Positions 1 to 8,816 of a stretch of DNA of 64,000 nt are shown in pieces. How positions within the stretch are numbered: the first letter of the stretch is position 1; each line of letters begins with the position of its first letter. The notes under the pieces were generated by a model. The model was not told the DNA's origin, did not search any database, and saw nothing but the letters and a program-made list of their open reading frames with translations. Origin of the DNA: CBDDBU01 sp965226045. GTDB lineage: Bacteria > Pseudomonadota > Alphaproteobacteria > VGEJ01. The position numbers were made by a program, and so were the translations under genes. The DNA lies in NCBI GenBank assembly GCA_965226045.1, contig CBDDBU010000026.1, positions 248,001-312,000 on the forward strand, given 5' to 3'.

Positions 1-109
1 CGCCCACGGACAGAACCTGGCCGACCTCCGACACTTCGGCTTCGGTGTCGAAGTGTTCGATCTGTTTTTTGAGGATCTCCGAGACCTCGGCGGCACGGAT
101 GTCCATCAT
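1..109 (-). CDS. atpA: ATP synthase subunit alpha, N-terminal fragment at window edge
   Basis: These are the first 36 codons of F1-ATPase alpha (MMDIRAAEVSEIL...), identical to the start of the complete atpA in the right arm. The gene runs off the left edge. Its start overlaps the atpH stop (ATGA), as in the intact operon at 54882. Whether a full second atpA-G-D-C exists to the left cannot be seen. Confidence 0.9.
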   Translation of the reverse strand, partial: MMDIRAAEVSEILKKQIEHFDTEAEVSEVGQVLSVG

Positions 110-666
110 CCAACCCCTCTCATGGCGAGCTTGAGATTGTGCAACTGAGTGCGCAGCGAGGTGTCGAGCATGCGTGAGCCCAGACGCACCACCAGCCCGC
201 CGATCAAACCCTCATCGACATGGCTGGTCAGGTTGACCTCGCGGCCCACGGCCCGCGAAAGATTGGCCTTGAGCGCATCGATTTGGGCCGCGCTAAGCGC
301 CCGAGCCGAGGTGACGTCGGCCCCGACCTCACCGCGATGCTCGGCGAGCCGCGCTCGATAGAGACGGACCACCTGGGTGAGAATGAATAGCCGACGATTG
401 CGCGCCAATAAGCCGACAAATCGCCGCACCAGGTCGATCGGACCCGCCCTTTCGAGCACCGCCGCTACCGCGCGCCCCTGCTCCTCGCGGCTCAGGATAG
501 GGCTGCGGATCAGTCGGGCGAAGTCGGCGCTCTCGTCAATCAGCGTCGCCAACCCGGCGAGGTCGTGGCCGACTTCGTCCAACACTTTTTGATCGCGAGC
601 CAACCCGAACAACGCGTTCGCGTAGCGGCCGGCGAGTCCGGATGTCAAAGATAGGTCGGCCACCAC
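106..666 (-). CDS. atpH: ATP synthase subunit delta (left-arm copy)
   Basis: Delta subunit of F1Fo ATP synthase, the OSCP-like stalk protein linking the F1 alpha/beta ring to the b subunits. An ATG-initiated frame extends 54 codons further upstream, but family members are about 180-186 residues and the conserved N-terminal helix motif (GLAGRYANALFGLA) begins just after a GTG at 666, so I take that GTG start (186 aa). The C-terminal domain carries the expected GGLVVRLGSRMLDTSL motif. It overlaps atpA by 4 bp. Compared with the right-arm copy it differs in two codons: Pro for Ala in ERAG(P/A)IDLV, and Arg for Lys four residues from the end. Confidence 0.93.
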   Translation of the reverse strand: MVADLSLTSGLAGRYANALFGLARDQKVLDEVGHDLAGLATLIDESADFARLIRSPILSREEQGRAVAAVLERAGPIDLVRRFVGLLARNRRLFILTQVVRLYRARLAEHRGEVGADVTSARALSAAQIDALKANLSRAVGREVNLTSHVDEGLIGGLVVRLGSRMLDTSLRTQLHNLKLAMRGVG

Positions 667-726
667 CTGGTTTGGTCCTGGTTGTTGCGATGGGTTCCGC
701 GCGCGACTGGCTTTAACCAATATCCG

Positions 727-763
727 CGATTGGATTGATCCAACACGATTGGCTTGATCCAAC
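727..763 (-). promoter_or_regulatory. Direct repeat of a palindromic 17-mer upstream of atpH
   Basis: Two copies of TTGGATCAA(G/T)CCAATCG, separated by 2 bp, lie about 60 bp upstream of the atpH GTG. Each half is close to a palindrome; TTGGAT-CA-ATCCAA in one copy is perfect. This is the mirror of 54229-54264. The layout would suit an operator or activator site for the atp operon, but no regulator is identified. Confidence 0.4.
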
Positions 764-801
764 AAGAAAACGACGGCCACAGCCATCCGGCGCGCCGTCG
801 T
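764..801 (-). terminator. Rho-independent terminator after the FAD oxidase gene
   Basis: Read on the minus strand, an 8-bp stem ACGACGGC / GCCGTCGT with a 16-nt loop is followed by TTTCTT. It lies between the FAD oxidase stop and atpH, both transcribed leftward, and would separate the two transcripts. Confidence 0.6.
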
Positions 802-867
802 TCGGGCCGCGATTACGTAGCACAGCACCTGGGGTCGCGCAAGCTGAGCCGGGCCGTCGGCGCGGGC

Positions 868-2292
868 TCAGATCAGCTTGCCGGGATTCATGATGCCGTC
901 GGGGTCGAGCGCCCTCTTGACCCGCCGCATCAGCTCAATTTCCACCGCCGGCTTGTAGCGCCGGATGCTTTTGCGTTTGATCCGACCAAGGCCGTGCTCG
1001 GCACTGATACTGCCATCGAGCTCGGCCGCGATGTCGTGGACGATCCGGTTCAATCGCTCCTCGCGCGCGCGAAAGGCCTCTACCGTCAGGTCGGGCGGCT
1101 GACCCAGGTTGAAGTGGATATTGCCATCGCCGAGATGACCGAAGGCCACGGGGCGCACCCCCGGCAGCTCGGCGCGCACGGCGGCCTCGGCCCGTGACAT
1201 GAACTCAACGATGCGCGAGATAGGCACCGCTACGTCGTGCTTGATGCTCGCGCCGTCATGCCGTTCGGCCTCGGGTATACTCTCGCGCAGTCGCCACAAG
1301 TCCCGTGCCTGAGCCGTGCTCTCGGCGATCACCGCATCGCGTATACCGCCGGAGTCGTGAGCACGGGCCAGCGTATCCTCGAGCGCCGGCCGCAATGTTT
1401 CGCTCTCGGCCGAGGTCGAGAGCGCGGCGAGTACATACCAGGGGTGTTGCCCAGCGAGCGGGTCGATGCAGCCGGGAATATGGCGCAGCACCAACTCCAG
1501 CGTGGCCGCCGAGATCAGTTCGAACGCGTCGACCCGACCGCCACTTCGTCGCCGCAAGCTCGCCAGCAGATCGCAGGCGGCGGCAACATCGCCCATGGCG
1601 ACAAACGCAGTCTGCACATCGCGCGGGCGCGGAAACAGGCGCAGTACGGCGGCTGTGATAACGCCCAGCGTGCCCTCGCCGCCGATGAACAGCTGTTTGA
1701 GGTCGTAGCCGGTATTGTCCTTGCGCAGCCCCCGGAGCCCGTCCCACAGGCGACCATCAGGCAGTACTACCTCAAGGCCGAGCACGAGCTCGCGCGCGTT
1801 GCCATAGCGCAACACATTGATGCCGCCCGCGTTGGTGGAAATATTGCCGCCGATTTGGCAACTGCCTTCTGCCGCGAGGCTCAAGGGGAACAGGCGGTCG
1901 GCCGCAGCCGCCGCCGCTTGCACATCGGCCAGCACGCAGCCGGCCTCGACGGTGAGAGTATCGTTGGCGGGATCGACCGCCCTCACCTGGTTGAGCCGGG
2001 CCAGTGACAGCAGCACCTCGGCACCGGCCTCATGGGGAATCGCGCCGCCCATCAGGCCGGTGTTGCCGCCCTGCGGCACGATCGGTATCCCATTCTCCGC
2101 GCAAATTGTGACGATCGCGGCCACGTCCTCAGCGCTCTTGGGACGCGCCAGTAACGGTGTTTTGCCGTGGAAGCGACCACGCAGCTCGCAAACATACGGC
2201 GCCAGATCGACGGCCTCTTCGAGGTAGCCGCCCGGTCCGACGATCGCCTTGATCCGGTCGAGAATTGCGGCCGGCACGGCGGGCACGCTCAT
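868..2292 (-). CDS. FAD-binding oxidoreductase, GlcD / D-2-hydroxyacid dehydrogenase type (left copy)
   Basis: A 474-residue flavoprotein that should oxidise a 2-hydroxy acid (D-2-hydroxyglutarate or D-lactate class) to the 2-oxo acid. The N-terminal half is the PP-loop FAD_binding_4 domain, with the FAD-contacting motif PQGGNTGLMGGA near residue 80 and GEGTLGVITAA near 205. The C-terminal FAD-oxidase domain has GHLGDGNIHFN and the family-ending SAEHGLGRIKR...MNPGK. The match to D-2-hydroxyglutarate dehydrogenase-like proteins is a family impression; the substrate cannot be fixed from sequence. It stands as a single gene between tsaC and the atp operon, transcribed in the same direction. Confidence 0.85.
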   Translation of the reverse strand: MSVPAVPAAILDRIKAIVGPGGYLEEAVDLAPYVCELRGRFHGKTPLLARPKSAEDVAAIVTICAENGIPIVPQGGNTGLMGGAIPHEAGAEVLLSLARLNQVRAVDPANDTLTVEAGCVLADVQAAAAAADRLFPLSLAAEGSCQIGGNISTNAGGINVLRYGNARELVLGLEVVLPDGRLWDGLRGLRKDNTGYDLKQLFIGGEGTLGVITAAVLRLFPRPRDVQTAFVAMGDVAAACDLLASLRRRSGGRVDAFELISAATLELVLRHIPGCIDPLAGQHPWYVLAALSTSAESETLRPALEDTLARAHDSGGIRDAVIAESTAQARDLWRLRESIPEAERHDGASIKHDVAVPISRIVEFMSRAEAAVRAELPGVRPVAFGHLGDGNIHFNLGQPPDLTVEAFRAREERLNRIVHDIAAELDGSISAEHGLGRIKRKSIRRYKPAVEIELMRRVKRALDPDGIMNPGKLI

Positions 2293-2376
2293 GTTCGGGG
2301 TGTAGCCCAGGTCGGACCGCCCGGCAAGGGCCTCAGTCCCCCGAATCGGCGGCCCTCGGGCCAGCGCCTCTTGCGG

Positions 2377-3405
2377 CTAGCGCCGTTGGGACTTCTTCGG
2401 ACGCGGCGCAGCCGCCCGGCGCAGCCGATCGTTAAGCGCGCGGCCGAGACCCCGGTCCGGGATCGGCATCACGGCGATCGCCTTGAACTCGCGGCGGTCG
2501 AGCTCGCGCAGCATGGCGAACAAGTTGGCGGCGGCCTCTTCGAGATCACCATCGGCGCTCAGGTTGAGCCCATTACAGTAGGTCAGAGGAACTCGTGACC
2601 CGAAGGCAAGCAACACCTCGCCCGGCATTAGCTCGGTCGCATTCATCCGCACCGGCCGATCCGGTGCGTAGTGACTTTCCAGCATGCCCGGTCCCAACAC
2701 CACCGTGTGGTCATCCGGGGGCGGCGCGACCGGCCCGATCTCGACCTCGATCGACTCGCTGGGGATGCCGCCCGGCCGCAACAGCTGCGGAACGTCCCCG
2801 GCTAGACTGATGATCGTCGATTCGACGCCGATGTGGCAGGAGCCGCCATCGAGTATCAGATCAGGTCCGTCATTCAAGCTCTGCACGACATGCTCGGCCG
2901 CGGTCGGGCTGATCGAGCCCGATCGGTTGGCGCTGGGCGCGACCACGGGGCAGCCGGCGGCCGCGAACATGGCCAGGGCGACGGGGTGATCGGGTACCCG
3001 CAGCGCTATGGTCTGGAGACCGGCGCTCGCGAGCCATGACACGTTGGCGTCGTCCAAACGCGGCAGGACCATCGTCAGTGGTCCAGGCCAGAACTTTGCC
3101 GCCAGGGCCTGGGCGCGTTCATCAAATCGCGCTACGCGAGCCGCTGCTTTGGCGTCGTGCACATGCACAATCAGGGGGTTGAACTTCGGTCTCTGCTTGA
3201 CCGAGAAGAGGGCGGCGACCGCCCGGTCGTTGGTCGCATCCGCACCCAAGCCGTAGACGGTCTCGGTGGGGAAGGCGACCAACCCGCCGGCGCGGATAAC
3301 GCGCCCGGCTTCGGCGATGGCTTGGGCGTCAGCCGTATCTATGTTTATCACAGGCAAAAAACGAACCGTTCGATCCGCGACAACAGTGGCGGCAGTAAAA
3401 CACAT
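2377..3405 (-). CDS. tsaC: L-threonylcarbamoyladenylate synthase, Sua5 type (left copy)
   Basis: Makes threonylcarbamoyl-AMP from threonine, bicarbonate and ATP for the universal t6A modification of ANN-decoding tRNAs. The N-terminal YrdC domain shows FPTETVYGLGADA, the KQRPKFNPL loop and the SANRSGSISPT motif. The length of 342 residues and a C-terminal Sua5 domain separated by a proline-rich linker make it the long form. The ATG at 3405 is used here; a GTG 18 codons downstream (VINIDTADAQAI) is also possible. Only a silent change (2440) separates it from the right-arm copy. The IS256a element sits 71 bp upstream and may have displaced its promoter. Confidence 0.88.
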   Translation of the reverse strand: MCFTAATVVADRTVRFLPVINIDTADAQAIAEAGRVIRAGGLVAFPTETVYGLGADATNDRAVAALFSVKQRPKFNPLIVHVHDAKAAARVARFDERAQALAAKFWPGPLTMVLPRLDDANVSWLASAGLQTIALRVPDHPVALAMFAAAGCPVVAPSANRSGSISPTAAEHVVQSLNDGPDLILDGGSCHIGVESTIISLAGDVPQLLRPGGIPSESIEVEIGPVAPPPDDHTVVLGPGMLESHYAPDRPVRMNATELMPGEVLLAFGSRVPLTYCNGLNLSADGDLEEAAANLFAMLRELDRREFKAIAVMPIPDRGLGRALNDRLRRAAAPRPKKSQRR

Positions 3406-3476
3406 CCCGCCGCGTTTGGCTGTGACAGTGCTACATCTAATGGGGTTCGTTCAAGCGGCCTGAGAAGGAGCGGCCG

Positions 3477-4851
3477 GAGCTATTGTCAAAAGTTGTGTAT
3501 GGGCTGATCATGCGGCGGCGCGATCCTGGCGTTCTCCATCTACGAATTTGACGCCGCGAATGATCTCGGCGAGATGGTTCGATCCATCGAGTTTTCTCCA
3601 TTTTCTCTGAGCGCACTGGCATAGTTTGAAGACCATGGCCATCGCCGTCTTGCGCGACAGGCAGCCCTTGGTCCGGTAGGTGCGCAGACGAACCGTGGCG
3701 AACGTGCTCTCGATGGGGTTGGTCGTGCGTACATGCTTCCAGTGCTCGGCGGGGAAGTCGTAGAACGTCAGCAGGACGTCGCGGTCCCTGGCCAGGCAGG
3801 CCGCGGCCTTGTCGTACTTCGGCCCGTAGGCTTCCAGGAAGAAGTCGAAGGCGCTCTCGGCATCCTTCCTGGTTTCGGCCATCCAGATGTCTTGCAGGCG
3901 CCCCTTGGCTTTCTTTTGCAGACCCTTGGGCAGCTTGTTCAAGACGTTGCCCGTCTTGTGAACCCAGCAGCGTTGCTCGCGGGCGCCTGGGTAGACTTGG
4001 CGGAGCGCCTTCCAGAAGCCGAGCGCGCCGTCGCCGAGCGCCAGTTGCGGACCCATTTCAAGGCCGCGCCGCTTGAGATCGAGCAGAACTTCGAGCCAGG
4101 ACTGCTCACTTTCGCGATAGCCGTCGGCGATGGCGATCAGTTCCTTCTGTCCCTTGTCCGTGGCCCCGACGATCACCAGGATGCACTGCTTCTCTTCCTC
4201 CATGCGGGCGCTGAAATAGATGCCGTCCACCCAGAAATAGACGTAGCGCTTGGCCGTGAGGTCGCGCCGTTGCCAGCGCTCCGCCTCAACCCCCCAGACC
4301 TCTTTCAGCCGGGTGATCGTGGAGGCCGAAAGCCCCGGCGCGGAGCTCCCCAGGAGCGCCGCCAAGGCTTCCCCGAAGTCGCCGGTGGAAATGCCCTTCA
4401 GATACAGCCATGGCAAAAGGTCTTCCAGGCTCTTGGCGCGGCGCAGATAGCGCGGCAGGATCGCCGACGTGAAGCGGATGGCGCCGTCCCCCCGGTCCCG
4501 CACACGGGGTTGGCGCACGCTCACCGGGCCGATCCCGGTCTGGATGAAGCGTTCCGGCAGATATCCATTGCGGACAACCCGGCGGCGGCCGGCGGCGTCA
4601 ACAAGCGCCGCATGGCTACCCAAAAACACGGAGACCTCGGCCTCAACGGCTTGGGCCAACAACTCGCGAGCTCCAGCTTGTAGGACTTCCGTCAACGGAT
4701 CTTTCTGAAAATCAGATGGGTTTTGAAAAGCAACAACGGTATTCTCTTTCATGGCCTATCCTTCCTTGGCTTAGCTCAAGTGGTGACATCAACAATCACC
4801 AGGATACGCCGCCTTCATTTCAACGCCGTACACAAGATTCGGTTATAGCTC
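3477..4851 (-). mobile_element. IS256-family element IS256a, left copy, with 9-bp target duplication
   Basis: A 1375-bp element with imperfect terminal inverted repeats (GAGCTATnnnnnnnnnTTGTGTAnGG at both ends) and a perfect 9-bp direct repeat, GAGCGGCCG, at 3468-3476 and 4852-4860. A duplication of 8-9 bp is normal for IS256. It carries one transposase gene. The same insertion is present in the right arm, so it predates the duplication. Confidence 0.92.
3508..4752 (-). CDS. IS256-family (mutator) transposase, left copy
   Basis: A 414-residue DDE transposase. The three catalytic regions are visible: WVDGIYFSAR (first Asp, about residue 175), ALGDGALGFWKAL (second Asp, about 240) and TNPIESTFATVRLRT (Glu, about 328). 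The CWVHKTGNVLNKLPK motif is typical of the family. The reading frame is intact, so the element may be active. It has no sequence relation to IS256b (39682-40977) beyond family level. Confidence 0.95.
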   Translation of the reverse strand: MKENTVVAFQNPSDFQKDPLTEVLQAGARELLAQAVEAEVSVFLGSHAALVDAAGRRRVVRNGYLPERFIQTGIGPVSVRQPRVRDRGDGAIRFTSAILPRYLRRAKSLEDLLPWLYLKGISTGDFGEALAALLGSSAPGLSASTITRLKEVWGVEAERWQRRDLTAKRYVYFWVDGIYFSARMEEEKQCILVIVGATDKGQKELIAIADGYRESEQSWLEVLLDLKRRGLEMGPQLALGDGALGFWKALRQVYPGAREQRCWVHKTGNVLNKLPKGLQKKAKGRLQDIWMAETRKDAESAFDFFLEAYGPKYDKAAACLARDRDVLLTFYDFPAEHWKHVRTTNPIESTFATVRLRTYRTKGCLSRKTAMAMVFKLCQCAQRKWRKLDGSNHLAEIIRGVKFVDGERQDRAAA

Positions 4852-4872
4852 GAGCGGCCGGCGGCCGGAGCG

Positions 4873-5133
4873 CTACGCCTTTTCGGTCTCGAACAGCGCC
4901 TTGAGATAGTGGTGCTGAAGGTCGGTCATATGGCGGGTAATATCGGCGAGATCCTGGCCGATGGGTTCTGCCATCTCCAGCGAATCGTCGATGTATTGGT
5001 CGGTGGGCGCGGCCCAACGCTGGGTCAGATCGATGAGAACGCGGTGAGCGGCTCGCTCATGCGCCCTCGTCCCACGGCCGAGTAGATCGACCCGCGATAG
5101 TATGAATTGTAGGCTTTGCTCCGCCGTCAGCAT
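4873..5133 (-). CDS. Small protein of unknown function (left copy)
   Basis: I do not recognise this 86-residue protein. I start it at the internal ATG (MLTAEQSLQF), which is preceded by GAGGGTGA as a ribosome binding site 5-12 bases upstream; the frame is open for 18 more codons. It is predicted helical, with no membrane segment, signal peptide or cysteines, and contains DQYIDDSLEMAEPIGQDLADI followed by a His-rich DLQHHYLKALFET. It is transcribed divergently from the proline-racemase-family gene 77 bp away and its 3' end abuts IS256a. The sequence is identical in both arms. Confidence 0.55.
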   Translation of the reverse strand: MLTAEQSLQFILSRVDLLGRGTRAHERAAHRVLIDLTQRWAAPTDQYIDDSLEMAEPIGQDLADITRHMTDLQHHYLKALFETEKA

Positions 5134-5210
5134 TCTCGTCACCCTCAATCTGACGTTGCGCGATGCTACGCCGGCCTGTTTTAACAAATGCTGAACAGTG
5201 ACCTAAGCCC

Positions 5211-6212
5211 ATGACCCACACCGTCGAGGCGATCTACACCCACACCGAGGGCGAGCCGACCTGCATCGTCCACGCCGGCATCCCGTGGCCGCGCGGCGAC
5301 ATCTTGGCCAAGCGGCGCTTCATCGAAGTCGAATACGATTGGCTGCGCCGGGCGTTGATGCAGGAACCGCGCGGGCACAAGGATATGTTCGGCGTCTTCG
5401 TGGCGCCGCCCCACGATCCGGCGGCTGATGCCGGCATGATCTGGATGGACGGGCGCGGCTACATGCACATGTGCGGGCACGGCACGATCGGCTTGACCGC
5501 GGCGATGGTCGCCGAGCGGTGGGTAAAGTCCGAGAGCGATAGGGCGACGATCCTGCTCGAGAGCACGGCGGGAACGATCTCGGCCGAGGTGGGGATCGAT
5601 GGTGGCCGGGCCGCCTGGTGCCGCTTCGAGAACGTGCCGGCGTTCGTAGCCGAACAGGATGTCGCGGTCGAACTCCCTGGATACGGGACGGTCCACGCCG
5701 ATATCGCGTTCGGCGGCAACTTCTTCGCACTGATACCCTGGGACCCGAGGCGCCTGCCGATCAGCCCGGAAAATGGGCAACACTTCCGGCGGCTCGGCAC
5801 GCTCGCGCGCGACCTACTGGCCGCCAAGCTCAAACTGCGCCACCCGACGCAGAGCCACATTGGCGAGCTCTATGTCGTCACCTTTTGGCACGAATCGACG
5901 CGTTCCGAGGCACGCTATCGCTGCGTTCACGTGTTCGCCGACGGTCAGCTCGATCGCTCGCCAGGGGGGACCGGAACCAGCGCGATGATGGCGATGTTGG
6001 AGGCCCGCGGCGAACTGCGAATTGGCGAGAGCCTGCGGGCCGAGGGGCTGCTCGGCAGCGGCACCTTCTCGGGTCGTCTGACCGGCGAGACGCACCTTGG
6101 CGGCGTGCGCGCCGTCATTCCCACCATAACAGGCACCGCCCATATCCTTGGCCGCGCGACTTGGACGATCGATCGCGATGAGGCGGTCGGGCTCGGCTTC
6201 GAGATCGGCTGA
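5211..6212 (+). CDS. Proline racemase / hydroxyproline epimerase family enzyme lacking the second cysteine (left copy)
   Basis: A 333-residue member of the family that includes proline racemase, 4-hydroxyproline 2-epimerase and trans-3-hydroxy-L-proline dehydratase. The first catalytic cysteine is present (Cys88 in MCGHGTIG). The second motif, normally DRSPCGTGTS, reads DRSPGGTGTS, so residue 252 is glycine. In the dehydratase group that position is threonine. A standard two-cysteine racemisation is therefore unlikely; a dehydratase-like or altered activity is my inference. Both arms carry the same Gly codon (GGG). It is followed after 70 bp by an acyl-CoA dehydrogenase on the same strand. 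Confidence 0.82.
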   Translation: MTHTVEAIYTHTEGEPTCIVHAGIPWPRGDILAKRRFIEVEYDWLRRALMQEPRGHKDMFGVFVAPPHDPAADAGMIWMDGRGYMHMCGHGTIGLTAAMVAERWVKSESDRATILLESTAGTISAEVGIDGGRAAWCRFENVPAFVAEQDVAVELPGYGTVHADIAFGGNFFALIPWDPRRLPISPENGQHFRRLGTLARDLLAAKLKLRHPTQSHIGELYVVTFWHESTRSEARYRCVHVFADGQLDRSPGGTGTSAMMAMLEARGELRIGESLRAEGLLGSGTFSGRLTGETHLGGVRAVIPTITGTAHILGRATWTIDRDEAVGLGFEIG

Positions 6213-6282
6213 GCCGATTGCGTGGGGCAAAGCCGCGTAATAGCCTCTCGGAGTCGCGCGGGCGGGGCGGAGCGAGGTTATC

Positions 6283-8091
6283 ATGAGCAACTACCGGGCG
6301 CCGCTGAACGACATGCGGTTCATGCTGACCAAGGTCCTCGACCTTGAAGCGACCGCGCGATTGCCCGGGTTTGATACCGTTAGCGTCGAGCTGATCGACG
6401 CCGTCCTGGGCGAGGCCGCCAAGCTCGCGACCGACGTGATCGCGCCTCTCAACCGTATCGGCGATAGCGAGCACAGCCGGCTCGAGGACGGCGCCGTGCG
6501 CACGCCGTCCGGCTTCGCCGACGCCTATCGGCAATTCGTCGCTGGGGGGTGGAACGCCGCGCCGTTCGATCCCGAGATCGGAGGTCAAGGACTTCCGTGG
6601 TCCCTCGCGATGGCGCTGTTTGAGATGTGGGAGAGCGCGAGCCTGGCCTTCAGCCTCTGTCCCACGCTGACCCAGGCGGCGGTGGAATGCCTCAGCCGAC
6701 ACGGTAGCGCACAACTCAAGGCGCTCTATCTCGGCAAGCTGGTCTCCGGCGCGTGGTCTGGCACCATGAACTTGACCGAACCGCAGTCGGGTTCCGATCT
6801 CGGCGGTATCCGCACCCGCGCCGAACGCGATGGCCAGCACTACCGATTGCGCGGCACCAAGGTCTTCATCACGTACGGTGACCATGATCTCGCCGATAAC
6901 ATCGTTCACATCGTGCTCGCACGCTCGCCGGACGGGGCCCCCGGCATCAAGGGACTGAGCTGCTTCCTGGTTCCCAAATACATCGTCGAGCCGAATGGAT
7001 CACTGGGCGCTCGCAACGACGTGAAGCCGCTGTCGATCGAGCGCAAGATGGGCATTCATGGGTCTCCGACCATGACAATGGCCTACGGAGAGAGTGAAGG
7101 CGCGGTCGGCTATCTGCTCGGTACCGAGAATGGCGGCATCGACGTTATGTTCACGATGATGAACAACGCCCGGCTGCTGGTCGGACTGGAGGGCGTGAGC
7201 CTGGCCGAGCGCGCCTATCAGATGGCCCTGGGCTATGCCCGCGACCGGGTCCAGGGGCTCGCCTCCGGCGCACGGTCCTCGGAGTCGGTGGCGATCATCG
7301 AGCATCCCGATGTGCGCCGCATGCTGATGCTGATGAAGGCCAAGACCGAGGCCGCGCGCGCCCTCGCCTATCTGGCCGCCGAGTGCCTCGATCACGCCCA
7401 GCGGAACCCCGACGCGAACACGCGGGCCGCCAATCAGCGTCGCCTCGATCTGCTGACACCGGTGGTCAAGGCGTGGTGCTCGGAGATCGGCGTCGAGGTG
7501 ACCTCGCTCGGCCTGCAAGTCCACGGCGGCATGGGCTACATCGAGGAGACGGGCGCGGCCCAACTGGTGCGCGATGCCCGCATCGTGCCGATCTACGAGG
7601 GCACCAATGGCATACAGGCGGTCGACCTGGTCGCGCGCAAGGTCCTACGCGACGATGGGGAAGCCGTTTTTGCTTTCCTCGACGAGGTTCGCGGGTTCGG
7701 CGAGGAACTCGCGGCAGCAACCTCGCTCGACTCCACATGCGCCCACGACCTCGGGGTGACGCGCCGCGCGCTCGCCGACTCGCGGGCCGCACTCGAAGCC
7801 GCGACCCATTGGCTTATCGGCAGTGGCGGCGAGTTCGGCGCGGCAGCCGCTGGCGCTACCGCCTATCTCCAGCTCTTTGGCGCCGTCGCCGCTGGTCACG
7901 GCTTAGCTCGCGGCGCGCTAAAGGCCGCCGGGCACCTGGACGCGGGCGGCAACGACCCGTTCGATCGGGCCAAGATAGCCACCGCTCGCTTCTATGCCGA
8001 GCAGGTCCTGCCACCGGCGGCGGCGCTGCTCGGTCCGATCACCCGCGGCACCAATGCGCTATTCGCTATCCCTGCCGAGCACATGGGTTAG
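6283..8091 (+). CDS. Long-form acyl-CoA dehydrogenase (left copy)
   Basis: A 602-residue flavoenzyme catalysing alpha,beta-dehydrogenation of an acyl-CoA. It has the extra N-terminal segment (YRAPLNDMRFMLTKVLD) and the C-terminal extension of the 3-methylmercaptopropionyl-CoA dehydrogenase (DmdC)-like branch, which makes it about 200 residues longer than short-chain enzymes. Visible are the FAD/substrate motif LTEPQSGSDLG near 165, VHGGMGYIEE near 410 and the catalytic-base region IYEGTNGIQ with Glu439. The start has GAGG upstream (gcgaggttatcATG). Against the right-arm copy three residues differ: L326R, L476F and G556D. True substrate unknown. Confidence 0.9.
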   Translation: MSNYRAPLNDMRFMLTKVLDLEATARLPGFDTVSVELIDAVLGEAAKLATDVIAPLNRIGDSEHSRLEDGAVRTPSGFADAYRQFVAGGWNAAPFDPEIGGQGLPWSLAMALFEMWESASLAFSLCPTLTQAAVECLSRHGSAQLKALYLGKLVSGAWSGTMNLTEPQSGSDLGGIRTRAERDGQHYRLRGTKVFITYGDHDLADNIVHIVLARSPDGAPGIKGLSCFLVPKYIVEPNGSLGARNDVKPLSIERKMGIHGSPTMTMAYGESEGAVGYLLGTENGGIDVMFTMMNNARLLVGLEGVSLAERAYQMALGYARDRVQGLASGARSSESVAIIEHPDVRRMLMLMKAKTEAARALAYLAAECLDHAQRNPDANTRAANQRRLDLLTPVVKAWCSEIGVEVTSLGLQVHGGMGYIEETGAAQLVRDARIVPIYEGTNGIQAVDLVARKVLRDDGEAVFAFLDEVRGFGEELAAATSLDSTCAHDLGVTRRALADSRAALEAATHWLIGSGGEFGAAAAGATAYLQLFGAVAAGHGLARGALKAAGHLDAGGNDPFDRAKIATARFYAEQVLPPAAALLGPITRGTNALFAIPAEHMG

Positions 8092-8180
8092 CCGTGCGAT
8101 CCCCCACCGCCGTACTAGGTGCTGGAGCTACCCGAGCCTAGAATGGCCGCCCTCGCACCACCGCCTCGAAAGGACCCACG

Positions 8181-8762
8181 ATGAACCGGATCCTGGTGGC
8201 GATCGCCTGCCTTGGTTTCTTCGCCTCTTCCGCCCTCGCAGCCACCACCGACGAGAAGTACGTCATCAAAGGCGCGGGCAACGGGACGTGCGAGCGTTTC
8301 GTCACCGAAAGGGAGGCGCAATCGCAGGCCTACGCGTTGTTCAGCGGCTGGCTCGCCGGCTATATCACCGCTTACAACCAGCTGACCGACAAAACCTTCG
8401 ACATTGCGCCGTGGCAGAATCTCGACCTCCTCGCCGCGTTTCTCGACAATTTCTGTCGCCATAACCCGGATTTGGCGTTCGTATCGGCGGTCGGCGCGAT
8501 GATTAGTGCCTTGCAGCCGACCCGGCTGCGCACCGCCTCCGAGAAGATCGAGGCGGCGGCCGGTGACGATAGGGTCACCCTGTTTCGCAATGTCCTGCGC
8601 GACGTTCAGATCCGGCTGACCGATCTCGGCCACTACCAGCGCGGGGCGGACGGGCTCTATGGCGAGGGCACACGCCGTGCGCTCAAGGAGTACCAGCAAT
8701 CCAAGGCCCTGCCGCCGACTGGTGTACCGGACCAGCGCACGCTGTTCGAGCTCTACCGCTAG
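8181..8762 (+). CDS. Secreted peptidoglycan-binding-domain protein (left copy)
   Basis: A 193-residue protein with a clear signal peptide (MNRILVAIACLGFFASSALAA) and a C-terminal PG_binding_1 repeat (VQIRLTDLGHYQRGADGLYGEGTRRALKEYQ). The middle part (about 30-125) is an all-helical region with CERFVTERE and no recognised domain. Presumably periplasmic and attached to cell wall. Its TAG stop is part of the CTAG at the IS1182 boundary, so the insertion left the reading frame unchanged. Differences from the right-arm copy are S55G, P113R and R193P. Confidence 0.75.
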   Translation: MNRILVAIACLGFFASSALAATTDEKYVIKGAGNGTCERFVTEREAQSQAYALFSGWLAGYITAYNQLTDKTFDIAPWQNLDLLAAFLDNFCRHNPDLAFVSAVGAMISALQPTRLRTASEKIEAAAGDDRVTLFRNVLRDVQIRLTDLGHYQRGADGLYGEGTRRALKEYQQSKALPPTGVPDQRTLFELYR

Positions 8763-8816
8763 CAGCCTGTCGGACTTGAGCCGGGAGTCGAAATAGGATT
8801 CGATGGTATCAGTTGA

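Noticed and set aside
3733..4683. A 316-codon open frame opposite the IS256a transposase (also 50308-51258)
   Set aside because: Antisense shadow of an intact transposase with all catalytic residues.
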